The translations under genes and the position numbers were made by a program. From Thalassia testudinum (Eukaryota > Streptophyta > Magnoliopsida > Alismatales > Hydrocharitaceae), in contig JAZHRO010000054.1 in assembly GCA_037157565.1 (NCBI GenBank), positions 11,267,501 to 11,331,500 of the forward strand: 64,000 nucleotides of DNA, read 5' to 3'. Shown here piece after piece: positions 44,826 through 56,035 of the stretch (position 1 is the first letter of the stretch; each line of letters opens with the position of its first letter). The notes under the pieces are model-generated. The model was not told where the DNA came from and searched no databases. It saw only the letters and a program-made list of their open reading frames with translations.

Positions 44826-47566
44826 CAGCAAGGATGATCATGGGCTAAGGGGAGTAAAGGCAAGAGGAAAGAAGTCCTCATGGCACCTCCTTGCAAGCCC
44901 TCATTGTATTGCCCAAAAGGAAGACTAGTTCCACCCATCTTCATGTGGCGGGTGGGGGGTGAGAGGGACGTCATGAAGCGAAAATCAACTTCAATATGTT
45001 TGGTTTGAGTGAAAGACAAGACTAACGGTCGTGTAGGTTGCCCAAATGTTATCATGGTAGAGATTTGGGGTAAGAGGCACAAAGATACCCCGTCCATGAA
45101 GAAGTTAATTCAGCCATATGAGCTTGGTCGAGGTGTGAGCGATTGCAAGATATTCAACTTTGGTGGAGGATCATACTTCTTAGAAGACCATGAGATAGGA
45201 GAGGTACCAAACCTAATCGACATTAGAGAAGGTGGAGACTCTAAGGGAGAGCTTGTTTGAGGAATGTGTGTCAATGTGTAACGTTCCTTTCAAGTAACGA
45301 AGGAGACATTTTAGAACATCATATCAACATTAGTTGGGGATGCCATAAATTGGCTAAGTTTGTTAATGGTAAAGGCAATATCTGATTTTGTGAATAATAA
45401 GTATTGAAGACTCCCAATTAGTTGGCGATATGTTAATGGAGCAGTGAGTGGTGTGCCTTTCACTTTTGTAATTGAGGAGGTCTATAAGGGGCACTTGAGA
45501 AGGAGGTTGGTAATGTAGCAATTCTATGATAGGAGTAATCTAAAGGGAGTGCGTTGGATTTCAACACCAAAGAAGTATGAAGGAAATGCCATATCATGCA
45601 CAGAGAAGGTGGATGAGAGTTTGTTGTAGATGTGTTGACCAATGGTGGAATTTATACCAATGAGCATGATGTCATCAACATAAATAAGTATAAAAGAAAA
45701 TCTTTGTGCCTTTGTATGAAGAGAGAGGTATCGATCTTATAGGCAACAAAGCCATTTGATAGTAGAAAATGATGAGGGACAATGGAATTGGCCCCTTGGT
45801 GTCTGTTTTAAACCATAAATTGATTTGTTTAATTTGGAAACATGATCAGGGTAATCTTGATGTACAAATCCTTGTGGTTGGGTCATGTAGAGGTCTTCAT
45901 CAATGGTGCCATAAATGAGAGTGTTCTATATATTTAACTGTTTCATGTGTCAATTGTTAGCCACTACCAAGACTAGTAACAAGCAAACTGTCATGGGTTT
46001 GATTACAGGGTTGTAGACTTCAAAGTGGTTGACCCCTTCCAACTGATGAATCCCCTTAGTAACTAATTGAGTTTTGTATCAACCAAAGGTGTCATCAGAC
46101 TTTCATTTAATTTGTAATACACTTGTTGCCAACAATGTTCATAGTGGGTTTGAATAGTACTAAGGACTACGAATCATTGTGCAAAAGATCTCAAAATTTG
46201 TCTGTCATAGTTTGTCCCCATTGCGGAGATTGTATTGCTTGGGAGAAGGCGAAGGGTTTGATGTTTGTGCAGGATGAGTGAAGGTTGGCAAGGGGTGTTT
46301 GGAAGCCAAGAAAATTTTTTCTTTGGAAATTTCGTGCATAGAGAAGGTTGTCATGGAGCGAATGTGTGTTGGTGGCGTTGGCAACAACAAAGGAATTATT
46401 TTGCTGGAGGGTGGTGGAGAAGACAAAGGTTTAGGAGGTGGTGGAAGGTAAATAGATGGCAGTACTAGGTATGGTGGGTTGTTAGAAGGGTGAGATGGTA
46501 ATACATGGAGGGAGGATGGGGGGAAAGGATGGGGATGTGGGGTGAGTGGGCAAAGATAGAACATATTGCTGTCTGAAGGGATAAAAATTTTCATCAAAAA
46601 TAATAAATTGGGAGAGATACGTTCAAACATCTATATGCCTTGTGATTGAAGCGGTAGCTAATGAAAAAATGTAATTTAGATAGCCATTGTAACTTATGAA
46701 AGTTGTAAGCATGCAATAGGGGGTAGTAAGCACAACCAAAAGCCTTAGAAAAGCATCATCAATTGTTTCTTTATGTAGTAATTCATGAGGGATTACTCAA
46801 TTAATTGAAAATGGGGGTAATAATTTGATGTTATAGGTTGCTGAATGCATAGCATAAAACCAATAATGGAGAGGAAGAGAGGTCTAAAGTAACAATGGTT
46901 TAGTAGTTTCAATGGGGTGGCAATTCTTTTGTTCAGCCACTCAATTTTCTTGAGGAGTGTATGGAAATGAAAGCCGATGATAAATACCTTGCAAGTGAAA
47001 CCACTAATGGAGTTTGTGAAACTCCTCCCCCCCCCAATCAGAGTGAATGGCTTTAATCCAACGATTATATTGTGTGGATTAATTTATGGAACTGAATGAA
47101 TATTTTAAATGCACCATATTTCCAACGCATGAGGAAAGCCCAAGTATATTTTGTTCAATTATCAATGAATGAAATAATATATGGATAGCCATTATCAGAG
47201 AGAAGGGTAGTCATCCAAATATCAATATGTATCAAAGCAAATAGTCCAAGTAGTATGTAATGAAAGATTGTGAGCCTTCACTTTCATACAAGTGTCACAT
47301 ATGTGGGAAATATTCATAGAGGAAGTAGAAAGATTGTTATTTTGTATTAGTTGTATTAGTGTCTTGACACAATTGTAGTGGGCATGTCCTAGGCAAGAAT
47401 GCCACATGGAGATAGGAGATTTGGTAATAAGTAAGGTCTAGAAATTGATTGTTTGTTGTCAAGGATGAGGTAGCATGTTGGAGGGAAGCCACAACTGATA
47501 AAGGCTACACTTAGCTTTCCCTTAAAGAAGAGTCTGCTTACTATTTAGATCCTTCACAAAGAGATT
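44826..47566 (-). pseudogene. Ty1/copia polyprotein remnant: integrase, reverse transcriptase, RNase H
   Basis: Read on the minus strand (right to left) the domains come in copia order. The GAG-pre-integrase is seen in NLFVKDLNSKQTLL and MWHSCLGHAHYNCVKTLI (47,560-47,340). The integrase core has LIHIDIWMTTLLSDNGYPYI and TKYTWAF (47,240-46,900). A Pro/Ser-rich linker lies at 46,630-46,205. The reverse transcriptase has the catalytic YVDDIMLIG (about 45,690-45,660). The RNase H end has HDNIWATYTTVSLVFH and TKHIEVDFRF (45,050-44,965). Integrase before reverse transcriptase identifies copia rather than gypsy. Many stops and frameshifts make it inactive. Its upstream part is cut at 47,566 by the LTR insertions, and gag reappears at 51,490. 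Confidence 0.85.
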
Positions 47567-49849
47567 ATCATGGCTGGGAGAGTCCATGATCATGGCCGGG
47601 AGAGTCTTTTCCGTGATGTAGGATGTATACGTGGTGCTATCATGGCCGGGAGAGTCCCCCGTGGTAGTCCTACACTTTGTCAACTACCCCGAGGTCATGA
47701 TCGTGATGTAGTGGTGACTACGGCACGTGCGATAAGCACACGGGTAGCTACCCTACACTGGCATGCGGTCAATCGTTTCCGCTAGCGGGTATGCCTAAGG
47801 TATAGCACGGAACAGCATAGGACCTTGCCCTCTCAGAACAAAACAATGGTCTCGCCCCTCTACAGTCCACGTACCCTTGTCCGACTATCCCGGTTTACCC
47901 AATGGGCTTAACGAGAGTCGATCTAGGGTGGTTAGTCTTAACCCCGGGTCCCGTGGGGCAGCTAGCTCCCTCTTTACACAAGTAGCTCACCTCGATACCA
48001 TGTACACGAGGGCCAAACAAGAGTCGACGTAGAGTAGCCAAACCCACCTTGGGTCTCAACCCAAGGGGTGGTAAGCTCCCTCTAATCTAAGGGACAGTTG
48101 CTCTCCTTAGTACCATGTACACAAGGGCCAGCTCACTTCCCGTCTATTTACTAAGTTCCTTTCCGTATATAGGAGTTCTTCTCCTAATTTCCCATAGGGT
48201 TCATACTTGTATTCCTTTCATTTTATTTCTCAACATTCAAATCTCACTATTCACATCCCGGGTTTCATTTTTATAACAGGCAGCTCGTGTTTTACTAACT
48301 GAGAAAGTATCACATCAATAAAGTAATACACTTGCTAGCAATTAGAGTTCAACATGCATCTCAAAGGAAATAGGGTAGTTCAAGCAATATTTATTTGTTC
48401 CTGCCCTAGGGTTCATTTCACATCTTAGGGTTCAATTAAATTATTCTAAACATGCATTTTGCTTGATTAAATCTTAATATTAAAGCAAACCACTCTACCG
48501 GGAAACACGGGAAGAATGGGGGCTAAAATTGCAGGTCCTATCGTCTCTGCAGGCCCCGAACATGCTACAGGTTGGAGACCGATACCCAGTGACTAAGTCA
48601 CATCAGACGAGTTCAAAACAATACATAATCGACACTAACAGGTAGAGAAACTCGACCAGAAAACAATGGTATTTCGTTTGCGTAAATCCGACTTCGTTTA
48701 GGCCTCGAACAAGCTAAAAACGTGCATACTGTCTAAAATCAGACGTTTGGGATTATACCCAGACACCTTAAACAATCTCAGAACCTCACCTGGCTTCCCT
48801 ATGTTGCTGGCGGACATCTAGAACCCTTTTACAGTCATCCTGGGTCTTTCTAAACGTCTGTTGATAAGCCTGAACATCCAATGCGTTTATCAAACGTCAG
48901 TGTAGATGTCTAATCGTCCTAAAGCACCTCAAATAGCGTGCTTACACGCCTTTCCAAGGCTTGTACCTGCGTACACGCTCGCAGGTTAAAAACCTCGACA
49001 GTGTAACGTTATGTACGTAACATACGCACATGCATGTGCATCTAGGACGCTTACCTCGGCACTCTGCGAGTTTTCAAATGTCTAGCCTCAGCTTTGGATG
49101 TCCGCTGCCGCTCCAAACGTCTGGCAGATACTCTAGACATCTGATACTAGAAAAATCCAGTACGCAGAACTCTTCGCGATGCTCGTCTTCCTCGCAACCT
49201 CTGCCCACAGCATGGCAGCAGTAGCTGCAGGGGGTCGATAGGCTCTTCTCCACCAGCCCCTCCTCCTCGTGTGCGTGCTTGCCTCCTGCACGAGCTCCTC
49301 TGAGCTCCCGCGACTCCCGTGGCTCCTCCCCTTGCAACTCTGAGTGCTCACTGCTGCACCTGCAGCAAGGCGCTCCTCGTGCGCGAGCTTTCCTACTCAA
49401 GCTCGTCCGCCGTCACGCTCGGGCTTCCCCGAGGTTCTCTCCTCTCCCATGCCCTCCCTCTTCCGCGCTCACACTCTCTCCCTCTCTTGTCTTCTCTCGC
49501 GAGTTCCTCTCCACGTGTGGCTGCAAACAGAGGCGGGAAGGAGATGGATGCTCGCCGGCAGCAAGGTGAGGATGACGGTGGAGGAGGTGGTCGTGGGAAG
49601 GTGTGAAGGTGGAGAGGAGTGTGCGGGGGTTTAAGTAGAAATGGGTTGGGGTTTGGAGTGGGGAGGATGGAGTGTGCGTGAGTGTGTGTGCTGTGGGAGG
49701 AGAGAGAGAGGGAAAGTTGCGGTGTTTCCCCCTGCCAAACTCTCTTCTTCCCGAAGAATTCACACACTCAACTTAAATAGTCAAAATTTTCTCATTTATG
49801 TCCCTAACTTTCCAGAAAACTCCCAACGGTCCTTGAAAGGGTCATTTCA
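47567..49849 (+). mobile_element. Family 1 solo LTR, copy C, 5'-truncated
   Basis: From about 47,567 the sequence aligns in order with A, B and D. Shared landmarks are GCCGGGAGAGTCCCCCGTGG, the GGGTCCCGTGGGGCAGCTAG block and CTCCTAATTTCCCATAGGG. The 3' end at 49,849 is GGGTCATTTCA, like copy E's CGGGTCATTACA. The first 550 bp or so of the LTR are missing, and a GGGAGAGTC block is duplicated at the broken start. Most AGACGTCT motifs have decayed to forms such as AAACGTCT or AAATGTCT, suggesting an older insertion. It abuts a truncated family 2 LTR, and both sit where the copia gag-protease region should be. Confidence 0.72.
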
Positions 49850-51489
49850 TAGATCAAATCTACTAACCATGTCACTTAAACGAAGGTGACACAACCTCTT
49901 ACAACCACGCTACTTTACAATCGAGGGTAGCGTAACCTCAAACCCTTCTTCACGAGGAGTATTTTGTCTCGCGAGAGAGACGAGAATTCGCAAAGCGAAT
50001 ACCCAACAATGACAAGTTACAAATATCCTATAGAGTCACAAAGTAAATATATTAAACTTAGCTTATATAGGCAAATGATACTTCCCTTGGATGGAAGTGC
50101 GTTGGCTAGCAACGCGATGTGCATGAACCATGCAAGGCACGCAGGTGTTCTCGTATATGCGAAGGTAGGAGAGCAGGTGTGCAGCTAAGATGGTTCTCTC
50201 AAATGTAAGGTGAAGATCTTGGAGAGCAGTAACTTCTTTTCTTGATGAATTTTCTCTTCTCTTGGACACAATAGATGTAGAAGTATTCTATCAAGGTGTG
50301 TTTTGCCAATGAAGGGTGCTCATCTATTTATAGTGGCTCTAAGAAGGCTTCGAAGCCTCTTGTAGCCATTGGGAACAAGCCTCAAGAGATTGGGCCAAAA
50401 TCCCAACGAAATCAGGGTTAATAATGAGTCTGACAAGGTCTTCAGAAGTCTGGATTTAGGGTCAGACGTCTAGGGCTTCGTCTGATCTAAAGGTCGAACG
50501 TCTAATCTTAAAGGTTGATCATACGAATTGGTTTGGATCTAGGTGAACGTCTAACAAATCATTTTAAGATGTCTAGGAAGGTTATCAGATATCTAATTCT
50601 AGACGGGTTCGATTCCTGTTTTGTTTAGATCTAAACAGGATTGTAGGTATTTTAGGTCAAGCAACATCGGATTTTTGGCGGTGTGTCTGGATGTCCAGAA
50701 AGAAGATTCTTTGCGTGAATGAATTTCTCGAAAAGCAAATGGCTATAAGGTCTGCCAAAAAGTAGATCCAGGTCAGATTTAGCCTAATGTCTCTTTACCA
50801 GACATCTGGTCTTGTTTATGGATGTCTGATAATATTATTAATACAATCATAAAGCAATCTTTGAAGATATTCAGATAAGAGGCCAACGATTCTCCAATTG
50901 GATGTGTGTTAATGTTATCTGACATCTTATAAGATGTCTGAACTATGGGCTAGTTGACTGAAAGTAATGATCAGAGAATACTAATTCCAACTTAAGTGTT
51001 TGGATGTCTGTGCAAAACTATTAAATGTCTTAAAGTCCATAATCTGACGTCTGAGGTCAGTATCAAACATATGATAAGGTTGTCTAAAGCTTATTTTGAT
51101 TTTCTAAGTTTTTTATAAAATACCTAAGTGTTTGTCTAAGAGTCTTAGTGTAGGAATAGTATTTCTAGGACTAAGGCATATTACTTTGGGCTCTTTAATA
51201 AGTATCTAATAAAAGAGCAAAGAACATAAAAATAAGTACAAAATACATGAATAGAATAGACTTCTATCCTATTCTTCATTTCCATGAATCTTCAAGCTCT
51301 TGCTCCACACGAGACTTCATCTTCTCTTCTCCATCAAGCTCCTTCAATCCACCATGGATGAGAGCTTGAGCTCCTTCACACTTGATACCATTTGTATTAT
51401 TCTTGAAAACTTAAACTCAAATGCAAATGTTAAATTCCAGGTGTTCTGTTATCATTAAAACCAACGATGATGGTGTCCTTGTACCAACA
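49850..51489 (-). mobile_element. Family 2 LTR (copia-type), copy 2, truncated
   Basis: On the minus strand it starts TGTTGGTACAAGGACACC at 51,489, followed by GGTTTTAATGATAACAGAAC. It keeps the TATAAATAGATG promoter (about 50,328-50,339) and the block GTATTCGCTTTGCGAATTCT shared with copy 1. It stops at the edge of copy C, so about 145 bp of its 3' end are lost. At its other end it interrupts the copia gag frame. Degraded AGACGTCT-like motifs lie at 50,450-51,070. Confidence 0.75.
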
Positions 51490-51700
51490 CTTTTGACACC
51501 ATTGGAGATAGTCATCATTGGATAGTACATCACCAGAGGTATTATAGATGGTTTAAGGGGTTGGAACAGAGGAACCATAATGATATCAAAAAGATCATAT
51601 GCGTGAAAGAGGGGAAGGAGCTGGGTTTGGCATAATGTGTTTGTGGTGGAGGATGGTTTAGTAGAAAAAGGCCACAATCAAATACATTAGGTAGCCATTT
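51490..51700 (-). pseudogene. Ty1/copia gag N-terminal fragment
   Basis: The minus strand reads QTQLLPLFHAYDLFDII and, after a frame change, GSSVPTP, stop, TIYNTSGDVLSNDDYLQWCQK. This matches the start of copia gag, where a loading region (LLRGYDLFD-type, then a DG and P-rich loop, then a W-containing motif) precedes DQLLLSW. The frame is cut straight after QWCQK by the family 2 LTR. The rest of gag and the protease are not found, so the insertion site also lost sequence. It belongs with 44,826-47,566. Confidence 0.65.
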
Positions 51701-52411
51701 GACTCTCAAATCATTCACTGTCCCCTTGTTTCTTAATGGTTCTTGATGGGGACTGTGTCACTCATCCTATATTTAGGATGCTACAATCAAAACAAGGGGT
51801 GGAATGGATGCATAACTCATCGGTCAAAATGCCCCAAATCATAATGCCATGTAACTCGACTACCCTTGAACATGTTAGGAAGGAAGCAGAGGTAATTTAT
51901 CCACCTTAACTTGGGCACACCATTTAACAAATCTAGACTTTTCTATGAACAACTACTAATCGTGTTCCTCATCTCCTCTTCATTGCGTTCTTGCATCAAA
52001 CAAATCTCCTAATGGTAGCTATAGGAGACCCCACATGGACAAAAGTAGGTCCTCTTTCATAGTAACTTGGGAAAGGAGGCAAATGGGTAAACTTTGCTTC
52101 AATGGAGCAAAACTCTCTTAACAGCTTGTTCAAGCACTTACAAGATCAGCAAGACCTCACCTCCAACTCTTTTCAAAACTTTTACACACTTTATGTTAAT
52201 ATCCATTATACATGTACGTACACACATAAAAAATATTCAGATACATACATCCAAATATATGCATGTACACACATATACATACATAAAAGATGGATAAGTG
52301 TTAGTTCTTTAAATTATTTCACGAAACATTTGCCCGATTAGGCAGCCAATTTGGATGGAGGGAAAATCCAAGTTGACGAGCCATCATAGCTTAGGATTAA
52401 TTTGGGACGAG
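51700..52411. other. Probable 5' flank of the copia remnant, no gene
   Basis: The stretch lies upstream of the gag fragment on the minus strand. It has a region rich in ACATAC (52,200-52,285). No LTR terminus or coding frame is clear. Confidence 0.4.
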
Positions 52412-52416
52412 GGATG

Positions 52417-52562
52417 TGTTATGAACGCGGCTTCAAAACGTCTTTTAAGATGTCTGGGAGGTGGCCCAGACGTTTGGAACCCCTTCCAGACGTCTGGGAT
52501 TTGATTTCTGCGGCACGCGCGATTTTGTCTGCGCACCTGCGCGCGCAGACCTGTGATGCCTC

Positions 52563-52607
<45 letters not shown>

Positions 52608-55101
52608 GCGCGGCTTTAAAATGGCCCTCGCCCTCTCCCTCACTCTCATCTCCTCCTCTCCCTTCTTCTTCCAGCCGGAGTGCGAGTGCAAGCGCGAGCG
52701 AGCGGCGGCAGCCGCGGCGAGTTGCGGGAGGAGGTGTCGCGCGAGGGAGGAGACGCTCGGCCGTGAGGGCTCAAGCTTGCCGGGGCAGCTGGAGCCGGCC
52801 GGCGGGGGAGCCGCGGGTGTGGAGCGTCGCTGGAGGGCTGCTGTAGCTCGAGTAGCAGGCGGACGAGGCGCGGCCGTGCGTCGTGGGCGGAGGGCGAGTC
52901 GAGCTCTGATTCTGGAAATTTTTTCAGAATCAGACGTTTGGGATTCCAACCAGACGACGGTGAAGACGTTTGGAGGATTGTCCAAACGTCTGGTAAGTAA
53001 GTTATTTTCGTCCTTCTTCCTTTTCTACGACCGTTCGTACTGAGCACGAGGAGTGGGTACGTGCAGGTTCTGAGATTCGCATCCAACGCAGATCAGACGT
53101 CTGGTCGCAGTGCCAGACGACAGGAAGGACTTCCGGACGTCCGGGGTGACCATCGGACGTCTGGGAACTAGGCCAGACGCCCCCGCAGGCTTTTGGACGT
53201 TTGAGAGACTACACAGAGCGAAGGTATCCCCTGAACCACTTTTAAGACGTCTGGAAGAGGTTTCAGACGTCTGATTTTGGACTGTTTCATCGTTTTCGAC
53301 CCGTTTAGGGCCCGTTCGGAGTCTGTTTTCCGCGTTTCGAGTTGCGTTCTTTTTGGGATAAAATCCTCTACCCGTTTACAATAATTATATACTGTTATGA
53401 GAAACTCCTTGTGTTTGATCCTTGTGTTAGGACCCCGTTCCATTGCAGTCTCAGGGGTTGCGGAGGCGCGCGAGATTTCTGACCACGCCCCCAGTACTTC
53501 CGTTGTAGCTGGTAGAGTGGCTTTAAAGTTATTAACATAATTTGTTACAATTATGGAACGATTAATAGAACCTAGGGCATTGCATGAATCCTAGGAATGA
53601 GATACCAGATTGAATGATAGAACCTAGGGCATTGCATGAATCCTAGGAATGAGAAACCAGATTGAATGATAGATCCTAGGGTATTGCATGAATCCTAGGG
53701 CTGGAAAATTAGATTGAATGATAGATCCTAGGGTACGGCATGAATCCTAGGACGGGAAAACTAGTGATATGAATATAGATATTGCAGTTTTGGAAAATGT
53801 GGAAAGGAAATAATAGCTGCCTGTAAATTGACTTAACAGCTGCCTATTATGAATAAATGAACATGATTGAGAATATGGGTTGTAAGAATGTGAAACTGGA
53901 ATGGTGAAACCTGAATGTGTTAAGTTAAAAGACCTAGAACCCTACGGGGAGTTAGGAGTAGAACTCCTGGAAAGAGAATGAAATGGAACTGAGAAGGAAA
54001 GATGTGGAGGTGCGTTGTCTCTTGGGTACGTAGTGCCAGGGGAAGCACCTGTTACCTGCTTAGTGCAAAGCGGAGCCAGCCGCCCCAGGGACCGGGGTTA
54101 GGTCTGGCCACTTTGTACCGACTTGTTGGCCCTCGTGTACACAGTACCGAGGAGAGCTACTAGTGTAGGGCGAGTACTAGCTACCCCACGGGCCCCGGGG
54201 TTCTGCTAGCTCACCTACACCGACTTGTTAGGCCCACTGGGCAAACTAGGGTAGTCAGGCGAGGGTGCGCGGACTATAGAGGGGCAAGGCCCCTATTTGG
54301 TTACTGTGGAGGGGTTGGACCCCTGTTACTGAGAGGGCTCTGCCCTATACTGGTTCCGTGCTGTGCTTTGGGCGCACCCGTTAACGGAAACGACTGACCG
54401 CGTGCCAGTGCGGGGTAGCTACCCGTGCGTTTACCGCACGTGCCGTAGTCACCGTTACGTCTGTCAGTGACCTTGGGGTGGTTGACTGAGAGTAGGATCA
54501 CCACGGGGGACTCTCCCGATTAGGAGAACACCACATGTTACTTCTACTGTTCGGAAAAGACTGCAATCAAGATCGTTCCCACGATGAACATTCGAGATCA
54601 AGTAAATGATCTGAGAAATAGATAAATTGTGAAACAATAGAAAGACGTAAATAAAGGAAAAAAGAAAATAAAACAGCTACTGTACACTTTACTGCTCCTT
54701 TAGTTTAGCTGCCACTCTACTCAGCATTTCGCTGACGTGTTACACTCGTTACTTTTCAGGATCAGGTGTTGAGTAGCCAGGGTCAGCGGCTGCAGAGGAC
54801 GCTGGGCCGAGTAGGGTCCAGTAGAGTTACCACTGTTCTTTTGAGCCCTTTTTGTTCCACTGTAGTGAGTAGTTCTTGTTACTTTCTGTACTTTTCTTTA
54901 CTCGTAGTTCTTGTTATGTTATGAATGTTGTTCTACTATTGTGGTGGTATATGCTGTAGTAGTTCTTTTTCTTACTGCTATATTTTGTTACTGCTAGTTA
55001 TATTTCATGTTGAATGTGGTTTATTTTACTGCTCTTTTGGTTACTTCCTCGTTGGACGATTAGGTCTTGGGATTAGTCGAGTCGGTCCGGTTCTCGTTAC
55101 A
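52417..55101 (-). mobile_element. Family 1 solo LTR, copy D, complete and inverted
   Basis: On the plus strand it starts TGTTATGAACGCGGC and ends TTCTCGTTACA, with GGATG on both sides (52,412-52,416 and 55,102-55,106). It is the reverse complement of copies A and B over its length and, at 2,685 bp, is the cleanest copy. In LTR orientation the promoter-like TTTAAAGCCGCG lies about 200 bp from the 3' end. Inside are a (CT)n run (52,568-52,605) and a 52-bp tandem array (53,566-53,763). AGACGTCT motifs cluster at 52,480-53,270. There is no gag-pol, so it is a solo LTR. Confidence 0.9.
53566..53763. repeat. 52-bp tandem repeats in the family 1 LTR
   Basis: Nearly four units of about 52 bp contain GATCCTAGGGTATTGCATGA followed by ATCCTAGG. 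The unit recurs in copies A (37,380-37,520) and B (33,650-33,800) with different copy numbers and decay, so it is a native part of the LTR. Confidence 0.8.
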
Positions 55102-55106
55102 GGATG

Positions 55107-55640
55107 TAATTATGTAAGATAGGAATTTTTAGAAGGATTATCCTAAGTTTCTATTTAGAGGTTAAAAAGATTATCCCCTTGGATTATTTGTGATTGTTTA
55201 CATGGTTACTTTGTTTATGTAGTGGCATAACCATAACATACTTTATTTCTATAAGATGAGATGGTAAATGATTAATCAGGTTCATTCATTTGAATGTGGG
55301 ATAAATTTTATCTCACATAGATATGATAACTTGTGGGATAAGGGAGGTTTATCCCACACATATAGATCTTCATGTAATTTGATTTGATCGCTGGTGTCGA
55401 CAATATTTATTACACACTACCAACATTGATTGTCACTCACACAATCTTTAGATACATCATAATTCATTAGAAACACTATCTTCTTATTATTCATCATATT
55501 ATTTCTCTTATCCATTATAAATCATTTATCTCACCTATTATTTATCCATGATAAGTCCAAACGAAGGGTTATTTATGACTCAAATTAATCTAACTTGACA
55601 TTTAAATTAGATTATTCACATTTTCAACAGATGACGCCTC
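55107..55640. mobile_element. Probable MITE region upstream of iPGAM
   Basis: The AT-rich DNA contains two small palindromes, GTGGGATAAATTTTATCTCAC (about 55,297-55,317) and one built on TGTGGGATAAG/TTTATCCCACA (about 55,333-55,361). Further GGATAA/TTATCC blocks occur up to 55,550. This repeated, inverted motif suggests a Tourist-like or other MITE, but no terminal repeats or target duplication could be fixed. Confidence 0.35.
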
Positions 55641-55808
55641 GAATAAACTGACCTTGGAATATTCCCATCCAACCTCCGCGTGGTCGAGTGCGCACGATAC
55701 CACTCCGCACGACCTTCCATTCCGGTTCCCAAAGCCGGCATTTGCTGGTCAGTGGTGGTATTTCACACCGATACCACCATCTCCGTCTCCTCCCTTCCCC
55801 TTTTCCTT

Positions 55809-55814
55809 TATATA
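55809..55814 (+). promoter_or_regulatory. TATA box of iPGAM
   Basis: TATATA in a C/T-rich context (CCTTTATATACACATCCC) lies 222 bp before the ATG. Transcription should begin near 55,840, giving a leader of about 195 nt. No other TATA-like site lies between it and the start codon. Confidence 0.65.
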
Positions 55815-56035
55815 CACATCCCAACCCCCGCGACCTAACGCCCCCAACATCACTCGCCTCCTTCCCCAAGCAGCCTCCATTTCCGCACGTCTGAGGTGGG
55901 CACTTGATCTTTCTCTCTTTCCCTCTCTCCTGATATAGGCTTTAGGTGTCTGGACTCTTCTATTGATCGATCGATCTCCGATCTCCCTCCATCTCCCTCT
56001 CGAGGTCTTTGTGTTCGGATCGATCAGCACCAGAT

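Noticed and set aside
52402..53043. 213-codon plus and 188-codon minus frames
   Set aside because: Both are inside solo LTR copy D and include its (CT)n run. They reflect composition only.
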